A stretch of 64,000 nucleotides of DNA from Onchocerca lupi. Taxonomy: Eukaryota > Nematoda > Chromadorea > Rhabditida > Onchocercidae. The DNA is taken from contig JAOVVO010000245.1 in assembly GCA_028564675.1 (NCBI GenBank), positions 1-64,000 on the forward strand, in the 5' to 3' direction. The position numbers and the translations under genes were made by a program. Within the stretch, counting starts at the first letter, position 1, and each line of letters opens with the position of its first letter. Below, in pieces: positions 40,370 to 52,079 of this stretch. Below the pieces are notes generated by a model, which was not told the origin of the DNA, ran no database searches, and worked only from the letters and a program-made list of their open reading frames with translations.

Positions 40370-43300
40370 ATGCGCCTATCATTGCAAAAGGCGACCCAAT
40401 GCTTGAGAAATTTCGAACGAAATAGTCTCCTTTTTCGCCAATTACGACCTCTTTCGGTTAAGCCTTATCACATTGCAATATCTGGAAATTCTAACTCTCC
40501 AAGGCGAAAGCATTTGGTCTTTTCTAAAGACCAATCATCAGTTATCGCATCTAATCGGTTTTACAGCAAGTAAATTGAATAATGCTTGAATTTTTTCAAT
40601 CAGTTTTTTGTTTGACAAAGTTGTTTCAGGAAAAGAATAAGTTTATAAAAATGTCCATTATTAATCATTATAATATATTTTACTATAGTTATTGTTTCGT
40701 TTTTCATCTTTTTTTTTTTTTTTTTTTTTTTTTTGTTTTCAGCTCCCACGAGAATGGAAGAGATGATGATGACAAAAATCCGAGTGACACGAAAAATAAA
40801 GATACAGCTATCGTGGAGCAAGTCGAAGATATGTTAGGAGGAGTAAGTATTTGGTTTTAATTTCACATGTAAATACAGAAAATCCGAGATAAATTTTGAA
40901 AAAGTTGTATTTTTTCAGCCGATGAGTCCTATAACTATTCCGGAAGTTTGGCCTATTGTACCGATTATTGCGATCTCAAGAAAACCGCTTTTTCCTGGCT
41001 TTATTACACGGGTTACTGTAAGTTTATCTAGAATTTTTGCGAAACATTTCATCTGTTTCTGGATTTGTCGAAACATCTACAATTTAAGAAACACAGTGAA
41101 ATGCAAAACAATAAAAATTAACCGTTCAATAATAAGATTTGCTTCCACTTTTCTTTGAAAGCGAAAATTAAACTTAAATGAAGTAAAAATCAAAGAAAAA
41201 AGTTTTTTTTTTTTGGGTGTTAGAGTTAATTCAAGTAATTTATAATATGGTCAGCATATTAATAGTACTAAAAGAAATGTTCTGTTGAACTGAGAAATAA
41301 TGTAAATTTCATTAAGATCGCTAAAGATCAAGCACTGAAAGAATTATTGAGAAGAAAAGTACGGATGCGTCAGCCATATGTTGGAGTTTTCATGAAGAAA
41401 GATCCTGAGTAAGTTCGGAATGTCTATTAGTTTGTTTCAGCGCAGTCAAATAAATTCATATTATCAAATATTTCTTTTGAGTTAATTTTTCTTTTGATGG
41501 ATTTAGTATTTAATAAAAAAACAGTGATAAAATCACGATATCAAATAATTTGACATATAATGAATTTGAAACATTTTGAATGATTTCTGTTGTGATAGTT
41601 GGGATTGAATTCCCATTATTAAAATCAAAGAAGGAGAGCTATGAAGACGGTGACTCTGGATATTATATATTTGATATTGAAATTAGGCTAATGCAAGAAT
41701 TGAAACATTGCATTTAGTTAATTAAGAATATTTATTTATAAATGACTTCATACATTAATAACTATCAAAAATCCGTCGCTGTAGATATACATTAACTCAG
41801 GCTCTCTAAATGACAATCTAAATATAAAGCCGATGTTTTTGCCGCTATAAATAATCAGGCGACGTTCTGAGATAATTTCAGAAATGATTCTGAAACAGTA
41901 GAATCATTATCTGGGCTTCATGCAGTGGGATCATTCGCACAAATCAATGTTATGGGTGATAATGGTGACAAAATTGAATTGGTGCTGGTTGCTGAAAGGC
42001 GCATACGTATTTTAGAACCGGTCGCTGATGATATCGATCTCTCGTAAGCGATATTTTATAGAAATTCTTCTAATTAGAATTCACAAGAAATTTCCCTTAA
42101 TTTTACATAGCGAATTAAGACTTCAAAATAGCGAATAGTTATTTTTTTCTAATTTCCTAGAATATTTCGGGAGAATTTTTTGGTCTATTCAGTGAAAATA
42201 TTGGAAGAATAAATGGTAGAAGGGCGCGTCAAGAACGTCGTAAAATGGTGAAAGAAAAAGGGAAAGAAGAACAAATTTCGTTGACATCTCCAACAATTAT
42301 TTTAGCTAGGACGGAAAATATTGTTTCCAAACCTGTTGAGAGAACAACGGAAATTAAAGTAAGTCTTTTCTATAATGCCTAATAAAAACTGCAGAATAGT
42401 TATTGGTGAGACCAAATACCGTTATGATTAAAAATATTTCTCAGATGCTAGACATAGGTTTTATTTTATGTCCATATAGTTAAATTTGTAAATGCTTTAG
42501 AACTAAGACATGATGAAGTTTATCTGTAGCGACAGATGAGGTATTCAGTGGAAAAATATACTCGTTCAAATGATTTTAAGCCAGTAATCTGTTTCACTTT
42601 TAATTCTGCAATTTGAAATATATTTAAGTTAATATATCTTAACTGTGAAACATTAGCAGATCTATATCATTTTTGTAAAGAAATAATATTCAAAATCGTT
42701 ATGATTTTAACCGTTTAATATTTAAAATATTTAATTTTTATTGCAACCGCCGTTATTCAATTTTCCAGGCAACTATGCAAGCCATAGTCAGTACGATTCG
42801 CGATGTGATGCAATATAATACCTTGTTTGCACAACAACTTGGTTTAACAGCAAATCCGTCAAAGAATGTGGTTGACAATCCAATATATTTGTGTGACTTA
42901 GTTGGATCTCTTGTAAGCGCTGATCCAGGCGATTTGCAGAATTTGATGGATGAAGAAATTGTAAGTTACTCTGAACTCCTCATCATATTAGAATTATAAT
43001 CAATAAAAAATCGATATCTAGACTGAAGAACGTTAGAATGTGAATTATATTCATGATTTAGGTTGAAGAGCGTTTGAAGTTAGCATTATTGCTTATTGAA
43101 AAGGAGAAAACAGTCGCGAAATTGAAACATGATATTAATAAGGATGTGGAAAAGAAGGTTCATGATCAGCATCGTAAATTTCTTTTGAATGAACAGGTAA
43201 TTTTGAAATTTTCGATTTATTGAATTCACTATTGAGACCTAACAAATCTTGCTTATAATTTTCAGTGCTCTGATTTTATCTGTTTTCATCCAGAGGCTTT

Positions 43301-46300
43301 CTAAGCTTAGGATGACAAGATACTTTTTGATGACTCTATATGGAGAATCAATTATCCCGTTTCCGAATACGCTTCCAGTCCCATACTATTCTTGAAAAAT
43401 TGAAGTTAAATATTTAGAAGCATTTTTGTGTTTTTCGTGACCATAATTTTCAATTTCATCCGATCAAAAAATTTTAGCTCAAAGCAATCAAAAAAGAGCT
43501 TGGATTAGAGAAAGATGACAAAGAAGCTCTGGCGGAAAAAATGCAGGATCGCATAAAAAATCTGAATGTTCCGGAATATGCGATGAAAGTAATTAAGGAA
43601 GAACAAGCCAAACTATCTTTTCTAGACCCACATTCCAGTGAATTTTCGGTTGCGAGGTGTGGTTTTGCATATTTTTTTCTTTCTGATGAATTTTAAACAC
43701 CCTTAATTTCTTTTTTTTGTTTTTCATTTTTTACTATTTATTTATTTTATTTTATTATTCTTTTTTTTTCTGAGAAATTTGGTGCATTCTCTTTACTTTT
43801 TCTTATTACATATCTTTTAGGAATTATTTGGATTGGTTAACTAATATGCCATGGGGTAAAACATCGGAAGATGTGCTCGATTTGGATAGAGCGATTGCCG
43901 TACTAGATGAAGATCATTATGGAATGAAAGATGTAAAAGATCGAATTTTGGTACGTTATAAAAAGCAGATGAATTCCAGAATACATCTTCTTATCTTATT
44001 CGTCCTTGTTTACCTTACGTTTTTTTATAAATAGCTTTAATATTTTATTGAATGATAAAAGTAGCTGAAATCGCGTTTTCAACCTATTATTTAGGAATTT
44101 ATTGCAATTGGTATTCTCAAAAAAAAAGTAAGTGGTAAAATTTTATGCTTACATGGACCACCAGGAACTGGTAAAACGAGTATTGCACGATCAATTGCTC
44201 GAGCATTAAACAGAGAGGTAAGATTTTTTTGTTATCAAATTTATTATCAAGCATATTTGTATGAAATCGAATTTTGCACGTATAATTTTTGCGTTTCATG
44301 ATATTTTTGTCTAATTTCTGAAATTAAATTTTCAGTATTTTCGATTTTCGGTGGGTGGAATGACAGATGTTGCAGAAATCAAAGGACATCGTCGTACATA
44401 TGTTGGAGCGATGCCTGGAAAAATGATTCAGTGCCTGAAAAAAGTTGAATTTTCCCTAAAATTCCAGACACAGTTTTTTTTCTGTCTTTTATTTAGTGAA
44501 TTTTATTTTTCAAATTAGTTTTTGATAAAGCCTTAAGTTGGGAATTTTATTTTTGAGGTACAAACAGAAAATCCTCTGGTTTTAATTGACGAGGTAGATA
44601 AAATTGGTGGTGCAAGTTACCATGGCGATCCATCATCAGCGTTATTAGAACTACTGGATCCAGAACAAAATTCCAATTTTAACGATCACTTTCTTGATGT
44701 TCCAGTTGATTTGTCAAAGGTTAATTCGATTAATTTATTTTGCTGAGAAATGTCGGAAGATTGGCTTGCCGAATTGCTTAGCCTAGACTATAGCTTATTA
44801 ATTTGGTCAAAGAATGCAATTGTTGAGTGACTGATGAGTTTTATGATTTTTAATCTTCAAACTTAAACAAATTTGTTTGCATCGTATTAACAGGTATTAT
44901 TCATTTGCACTGCAAATATTACGGATACCATTCCGGGTCCACTAAAGGATCGCATGGAAATGATCGAAGTGTCGGGTTATGTTGCAGAAGAAAAATTAAA
45001 CATTGCACAAAGTTATTTGGTACCTCAGTGTCGAAAAGATAGGTTAATATTATTTCTGATATTTTCTATGCATTTTAAGACGTTTGCATTTCATTTGGAT
45101 GACACAGTTTTGACAGATTGCAAACTTTCTCAAATTTAAATCCAACAGTAAGATTAGAGAGATGAAAGAAAATTAAAGAAAAGAGGTATAAAAATCAGAA
45201 ATGTCGACTTATTTACTAGTGGAAAAAAATTTACATTATTTTCCCACATAAATTGTTTCTGGGTTCACCAATGCAAATAGTATATGTTCGAGAAAGTTTC
45301 TTTTCTAGCTCGCTGGAAGAAAATCAGCTTCAGATAACTCCAGAAGCACTAAAGATACTTATCAAGCATTACTGCCGAGAATCTGGTGTTCGGAATCTTC
45401 AGAAGCATATTGAGAAGGTGACTGTACAAAGATTTTTCTGGTTTCTTGAAGACAAATTAAAATATAGAAAATCATATAGACAGACTATTTAATTTGAGGA
45501 AATCAGTAATTATTCCTCATCTTTTTCACCACAGATTTACTTGAAAGTAAAGTCCGGTTTTTTAAGCGATGTTTCTTTGCTGTAACCTTGATTAGAATGC
45601 ATTAGTTGCTGCATTCTATATGGCTTAGAAAGAACCTATTGCAAGAAGTATGTTATGGTCATCAAACAGTTTATGTATGCAGAACTGACATCATTTACTT
45701 TTTAGATATTTCGTAAGGCAGCTTTCAAAATAGCCGGAGGAAATAACCAGAAAATTGCTCAAGTAGTTGTCGATAATGAGAATATCGAAGACTTTGTCGG
45801 AAGGCCTAAATTCACCAGCGACCGTTTGTACGATGCAACGCCAGTTGGTGTAATAATGGGCCTTGCTTGGACAGCTATGGGTTTGTTAATTTTCTCACGT
45901 AAAGAAAAAGCAATGTTAGAAGAGCTACGGATTGATTGGCTGGAACTAAATGTTCTTGTTACTGATATCTAATCCGTATAAAGATCAGGAAGAGGATTTA
46001 AAATCTGATTTATATTTGGATATATCAAAAAATTTCCAGGTGGATCAGCCCTATATATTGAAGCATGTTTACGACGGAGCTTAACAACTTCTAAATCAAT
46101 TTTATCACGAAGCCCAAGTACTGATAGTGGTTTTTCGAATGATTCATTGAATGATGCAGTCAATTCATCGAAACCCGATTCAACCGTTCCATTCGGTAGT
46201 TTAGAAACAACTGGGCATCTAGGTGATGTCATGAAAGAAAGTATGCGTATTGCCTATACAGTTGCTAAGAATATCCTTAGGAATCGCTTTCCGGATAATG

Positions 46301-47131
46301 ATTTTCTCGATAAAGCGCATATACATGTCCACGTTCCAGAGGTTTGTCTCAATTTTCTCAGTTTTTTTTTTCTAAAATCTGTATTTTACGGAAATATTAT
46401 CTTATGCAATTGCGGATTTCGGAATTTGAATAAATTTTTTTTTTAACGATCGATCTTCGTTTTTATAGGGTGCAACACCGAAAGATGGTCCGTCTGCAGG
46501 TTGTACAATAACATCGGCTTTATTATCGCTAGCTTTGAATCAGCCAGCTCGGCAAAATGTTGCAATGACGGGTGAAATTTCTCTTACTGCAAGGATATTA
46601 CCAGTTGGTGGAATTAAAGAAAAAGTCATTGCTGTACGTTATTTGGAATTTTCTAAAAATTTACTCTGGTGAAAGAACATAACAAATTTCTCATTATTTG
46701 TCTTAGTTATTTATAGTAAATCCTCACATTGAACTGTCTAATTTAAAACATCACTTTCAATCGTATGAAGCAAATATTTTATTTGCAGTGTAAATATTTA
46801 AAAAACCATTTATAAGTAGAATTTTTGTTCTCCTGACATAAGTTGAAGCTTATTGACAAAATACTTTTTTTTGATATTGACAAAATACTTTATTTTCAAA
46901 ACATCTATTATGTGCCAAGTACTTTTATAAGTTGCAAATTTAATAATTTCCTATAAATTAATTCAGTGGTTTTTTTAGGCTAAAAGAGCTGGGGTGAATT
47001 GTATTATATTACCTGAAGAAAATCGGAAAGATTTCTCAGATCTGCCAGATTTTATTCGAAAAAATGTGGATATACATTTCGTTTCACATTATGACCAAAT
47101 ATACGATATCATATTTCCAGATATTAATTAA
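40370..47131 (+). CDS. lonp-1: mitochondrial Lon protease (ATP-dependent AAA+ serine protease)
   Basis: Hexameric matrix protease that degrades damaged or unassembled proteins. Nineteen exons close in phase: 40370-40569, 40743-40842, 40919-41017, 41317-41408, 41882-42043, 42193-42358, 42769-42960, 43062-43196, 43478-43656, 43821-43950, 44095-44217, 44336-44443, 44558-44719, 44894-45042, 45309-45417, 45706-45880, 46040-46341, 46469-46633 and 46979-47131; 966 aa (human 959). An Arg-rich N-terminus (MRLSLQKATQCLRNFERN) fits a transit peptide. LON N-domain from PVWP-like PEVWPIVPIIAISRKPLFPG; Walker A GPPGTGKT (506-513); Walker B LVLIDE (569-574); protease dyad Ser870 in KDGPSAG and Lys913 in GGIKEK. 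All catalytic residues are present. A Ser-rich insertion of about 28 residues relative to human precedes the protease domain. The intron before exon 13 ends in GAG rather than YAG. Confidence 0.98.
40709..40734. repeat. poly-T tract (26 T) in Lon intron 1
   Basis: T-run ending 8 nt before the acceptor of Lon exon 2, so it forms an extreme polypyrimidine tract. Confidence 0.9.
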
Positions 47132-48039
47132 TAATTTATGTTTACTAGCAAGTATTCCATCTTGATGATTAATTTGTTAATTTTCATTACATTTGAAGAA
47201 ACTTATTTGTATTTTGAAAAAATTTCCAGCCTTAAAATTTATTGCTTTCACAAAGTTCATACATTTAAGAAGAAGAGTATTAGCAAAAAAATTTGTCGGA
47301 ATTTGATATATTTCTATCGTGATTCATATCTCAGTGCACATGTATCGTTTTGTTAGGTAATTTTATTTTTTTTTTTTTTTCTTTTTCAAATTTCTTCATT
47401 TTGTGATCAATCTTTTTATTATAATGTCACCTTATATTTCAAAACAATGGTGCAAAAATATTCTTATTAAAAAAAAGAGAATGAGTTTAAGAATTTTGAT
47501 GATTTCAATTCGTAGATCTATGATTTTCGGATATCTATCATTTTCAATTTAAATTGTTTTTTCGATTGTTAATAATAATGATAACTGCTTAAATTTTGTA
47601 ATGGAGAATATCCATGTTAAGTTGATGTTCCTCGCCATATTCGTTCTCTTGATAAAGTCGTTTTGTGTCATGCAATTTTGGAAGTATCGGTGAAAATAAA
47701 AACTGCAAATTTAGTTTTTTGGAATCCTATCATTTCAAGATTCGAGCTTTGTCCATATTTTTGGAACTGTTTTTTTTTTTTTTTTTTATAGAAATTGTAG
47801 TTTTATTTGGTTTCCTAACATGGATTGATTGACTTTTCTTGTATATAATGGATAAAAAAAAAAAAAAATTTTTTTTTTTTTGTTCTTTTATTTTTTTGTT
47901 TATATGAACGTGAAATTTTGGGAGGATTTCGTAGAATGCTGCGAGATTTCGTTGAATTTTCGTTATGTCACATTTTATCTAGTCGCTTGATACAAGTAAT
48001 GTTCGATAAATTTTATGGCGAATAATTCTGAATTCAGCT
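47132..48039. other. Lon 3' flank / spacer before the mL62 gene
   Basis: 908 bp. It contains T-runs (47366-47380, 47771-47787) and an A15-T13 inverted homopolymer at 47854-47881 that can form a long AT hairpin. GAATTCAG at 48030-48037 is a likely trans-splice acceptor only 2 nt before the next ATG. The short frame at 47138-47356 directly follows the Lon stop and looks like 3' UTR. Confidence 0.55.
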
Positions 48040-49115
48040 ATGCGGCTTCAATTACTCTCACAATGCTCACTTCTGCATCGTCATTTCTCCGCAGCAAGGT
48101 TTGATGGCAAAATTCCTTTGGAATGTTTGCAAAAGACAGTCATTTTTCGGGAGGATGAGCAAGCTCCGCAAGTTGAACTTCGTATTCCATTGGATGCCCA
48201 TTGGATCCCAACGAGAATTGCGGATGATTTGAGAATACGGTACTCACATAGAATTGATCGGTTGGTTTTGAATTTTAGTTTTAGACTTTGAAATTAATTT
48301 GACGGATAGTATTTTGAAATTTTCTGGTGCTATTTATTATTGCTGTGTAATTATAGTATTACGCATAACCACCAGAAATAAGGAATTTTAATTTTAGTTT
48401 GAAAATTTTCGCTACTATAATCAAATTTCTGACATGATAACTGATTAGTTAAATGATAATATGAGAATAAGGTGAGGATAAAAACAAAGTGTGAAGTGTC
48501 GAATGGTAAATGTGTGGACATATAGCACATTGGAAAAGGAACTTTTTGACATTCATAGTTGTTTTTTTGCAACATATTTTATTATCTTTACAACTTATTT
48601 GATCTCCATTATTTTGTATTTTCATCAGTAGACTTTTGTCATGTTAGTTTCGGAATAATCAAACATCGGAATAATTAAATTGGTAATATTTTGCAGTCGT
48701 ACGAGTCCATAATATCCCAATCGGATTGACCCATTTATTTTCCCATTTTTTACGTCTGCTGTGTAAATGCTAAAAATTGCAGTAATTTTAATCGTTTAAA
48801 AATATCTGAATTTGTTCGTATTGGATAGAGACATTATATAAATGATTAAAGATGAAATAAAATCACCAAAATATCTTGAAAGCTCTTTGAACTATTTTTT
48901 TTTTTTACAGAAATGGTCTGTTAGTAATTGAATCATGTCGAACATATTCGGAACAGCTGAACATGGCTGATTGTATTGATAAATTACGGAGCGCTATGCT
49001 GGAATGTCAGGAGGTTCTGGATGGTGCAAAAAATTATGAAGCAAAATTAGATCCAAGAGTTGAAGTAAAGCTTGATATCCAACGACGACTTGCCGCATTT
49101 GAAAATAATGTATAG
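48040..49115 (+). CDS. MRPL58 (ICT1) homologue: mitoribosomal protein mL62 / ICT1-family protein lacking the GGQ loop
   Basis: ICT1 is a peptidyl-tRNA hydrolase built into the mitochondrial large subunit. Two exons, 48040-48260 and 48911-49115, close in phase to 141 aa. The N-terminus MRLQLLSQCSLLHRHFSAA looks like a transit peptide. Matches to the family are IPLECL (IPLDRL in human), VELRIPLDAHWIP, the RIRYSHRIDRNGLLVIES segment (like ITHKNKINRLGELVLTS in human) and NMADCIDKLRSAM (NLADCLQKIRDMI in human). Between IPLECL and VELRIP, where ICT1 has the catalytic GGQ loop, there are only about a dozen residues (QKTVIFREDEQAPQ), with no GGQ. The basic C-terminal tail is also absent. The reading frame through this point is one exon, so no intron hides the motif. 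A structural-only role is inferred. Confidence 0.82.
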
Positions 49116-49433
49116 GTGTCATATTAGTTCCTGTTTATGGATCTGTGCTTTCCAATAATCCGTGCGGTAAGTGAATTTGTACTTTTCGAAACTGTTATGG
49201 TTGAAATGCTTTCGAGAAATGATGAACCAATAGATTTGAAGTAGAAATGATTGAAAATATGTAACTCGAATTAATTTTGCCAACGAATTTGAAAAAAAAA
49301 AAGAAGGCTTAAAAAGTGATTTTTACAGCAGAATAATTTTTTAAATCATATTATGCTTTAAATTTGGCGGATATCGATCTTTTTATTGTAAATAATTTGA
49401 TCTTTCATCTCATTTCTACTTTCTTTAAAAGAT

Positions 49434-50395
49434 GGAGTTGCTTGTTAAATCGTATCAGGTTGACGTTAAATGATCGCTATCAATACCTTAGTATAGCAAA
49501 AGATTACGAATCAAACTCTAGATCTTTATTTTACATCGAACTAAACATTGGGATATATTATGTAATCTTCAGAACGAACATGTATTTCGTTTAGCATGTT
49601 ATAAAGAACTGTTATCTCATCTCCACACTTTCTCGGCTTGCTTTTTTTTCATTTTCTAGCAACAACTATGATGAGAACAGTTAGCATATACTAACATCCA
49701 ACTCAAGAATCAGTGGTTCAATTAAAACAAGATCTGATTACATTGCTTCAATCATTACAAACAATAGGTTTAAATGTTATCTCATTTTTTAACTTTCGAT
49801 GTGATGAATAGCGCAATAAAGGATATTATAAACGAGGATATTATACTACTGAAAAATACTGATACACTCTGCAAAAAAAAAAAAAGTAAGGTGACTTCCT
49901 TTTTTCTTCCTCTTTCAAGCGAAATTTTCAGTTTATAATTTCTCATATTAGTAAGTAATGTTAATTTGACAGCAGCAATCAAATTTTCGAGATTATGAGT
50001 AGGAAGAAAATATTTTTTTGAGCTGTTTTGATATGGACTTCATATGGTTCGTTTTCTTCCTAAATTTGAATAATGTGATAGGAAAAATTGCTTGCTCTTG
50101 AACGGATAGTTCCATTTGATTATCATCAAAAGTTCATTGCTTCAGAATATGCAATTTAATTTTGTAAATCTTTGGTAATCTCTTTTTTGATAACTAATAC
50201 ATCACCATCTCTTTAATTTATGCTTAGATTTTTGGAAAATCTTAAACAGATATTAAAGTAAACTGTGCATGAACTTAAGATAGTATACAGATCTCATTAA
50301 ATTTATTTGAAAAAACATCTATCATAGCTCAAAAATGTTCCGAAGTTCTGGTAAAGTTTACGCAAGATATCAAGAAATTCCGAAATAATTGGTAA
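49434..50395 (+). pseudogene. decayed multi-segment coding sequence, probably coiled-coil
   Basis: Not recognised. Several protein-like stretches lie in order on one strand but in clashing frames: 49449-49555 (includes IRLTLNDRYQYLSIAKDYES), 49708-49767 (SVVQLKQDLITLLQSLQTIG), 49801-49885 (NSAIKDIINEDIILLKNTDT, ending in a 13-A run before a GTAAGG donor-like site), 50082-50159 (EKLLALERIVPFDYHQKFIA, after GTGATAG, then a stop) and about 50330-50395 (QKCSEVLVKFTQDIKKFRNN). The composition is that of coding helices, not random AT-rich frames, yet joining them needs frameshifts. Every confident gene in the window closes without frameshifts, so decay is more likely than sequence error. A real gene with exons I misplaced remains possible. 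Confidence 0.35.
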
Positions 50396-51669
50396 TACTG
50401 CTCAACAGAGCTGTTAAACGTACTGATACTTACAACTTTGTTCCTTTTTTTTTTTTGCGATATTCTCTTATTATGATATTAGCATTCCAAGTTTATTGGT
50501 GCATTAAAAGCGTTAGACTTATGATATTTCAATATTGTGTCTATGATTTTTCGTTTACTGGATTCTTGAACTTATGGATCTTTCCCGACAATATTGACGA
50601 AGAATTTTGGGCTTCCTTTTCTAGATTATCTCTTTTTTTTTTTTAAATTTCTGACAGAAGACACACAATTATTTACTTTCGATATCCTAATACTCTTTCT
50701 CTGTTTAATCATCATTTTTTATTTTGTCGAATATGGAAAGCAGTAAAATTTCTCCCCGCGACTTCTGGGCAAAAGTTTTATAAACTATATTGCTGACTTT
50801 TGATATTTTGTTTTTATTTTTCATAAATGTTTTCTTTTTCACTAATTTTTTTACACATATACATGTATATTTGCAACGAGAGTCTTTTTTTTTTTTTTTT
50901 CTATATTCTAAACGAAGAGACATATAAACATCATTAATTTTGAAATTTGCCGAATCCTATGAAGTTTTGTGAAAATTATTAGGTTGAAATAGAAATATTT
51001 GCGGTATTTACATTTTTGCTCAAACTGTGCTTGAAACGGATCTTTTTATGATTACAAGAAAAACTAAAGAATCCCCCATCAGTTATTCTATGACAATTCG
51101 ACATTGAAGCAAAGTACTTTTTAAAATTTTCATTTATTTTACATAACAACGAGCTGCTTTTTTTTTTTGATTTCGCTGTAGTCTGTGACAAAATAGATCG
51201 TATATGATATCCATTGGCGATTAGCTCCATTAATTAATCAGTAACTGGATTTTTTTAAAACTGTTAGATTACTATAAACTCTTTTCCTTTCTTTTGCTAA
51301 ATATAATATATTTTATTATTGCTTCTGAATTAAGATTTGAGATATTTACATTTCGCCTAGATTAATTAAAATCTGAACTAGTATAAAAAAGGAAAATAGA
51401 TGAGAATATTTTTTCTAAATTTCACTGAAATTTAGTTTGCTCTTTACTGAAATGATAATCTTGAAGTATGAGATGCTTCTTCAATCTGCAGTTTACTGTT
51501 TTTTCGTTTTTCGTTTTACATATGCTTGCTTATTCTGGAATAAGAATTAGAAATATCTAAATATTGTCATCTGGCCATCTGGTCAAATTCTACTGAATCA
51601 TTATAAGGAAAGAATTTTCTAGAATCATCCGAAATGCAAGAGAACTTTGAAATGAAGATAACGATTTGC

Positions 51670-51772
51670 CCATTTTTGAAGCTGTTAAATTTCATTCTGT
51701 TTCTATTTCTTACTTGATTCTTTCTCTTCTTCAGTTTTCTCTTTAACATCATATGTTTATTATTTCGGTCAA
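51670..51772 (+). repeat. diverged direct repeat, copy 1
   Basis: About 100 bp, T-rich, ending TTTATTATTTCGGTCAA. It resembles 52870-52973, which ends CTATTATTTCAGTCAA, in the same order of words (CATTTTT, CTGT..AAATT, TTTGATTC, AGTTTTCT, TTATTATTTC). Roughly 75% similar by eye, 1.2 kb apart. Confidence 0.5.
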
Positions 51773-52079
51773 GAAATATGCTTTTATTAGCTATTTCAAC
51801 TAAAGGAATATGTGTTATTTTCATTGTTTCTATTCAAATATTCTTTTGTTTTCTTAAGAATGAAAAATTATTCCAAATAAGTCTAGATTTTCAATAAGTA
51901 TAATAACTATTATCGTCAACATAAGTTTCAGTCAATCTATCTATTATCTATCTAAAAAAATAAAAATGTAAATAAAAAAACATTGTTACTACACAACGTT
52001 TCAAGTTCTTCACCGATCGATTTAAAGTTTTGATAAAATGTTGCATTTAAATAGACACGTGTTTCATATAAATATATCT

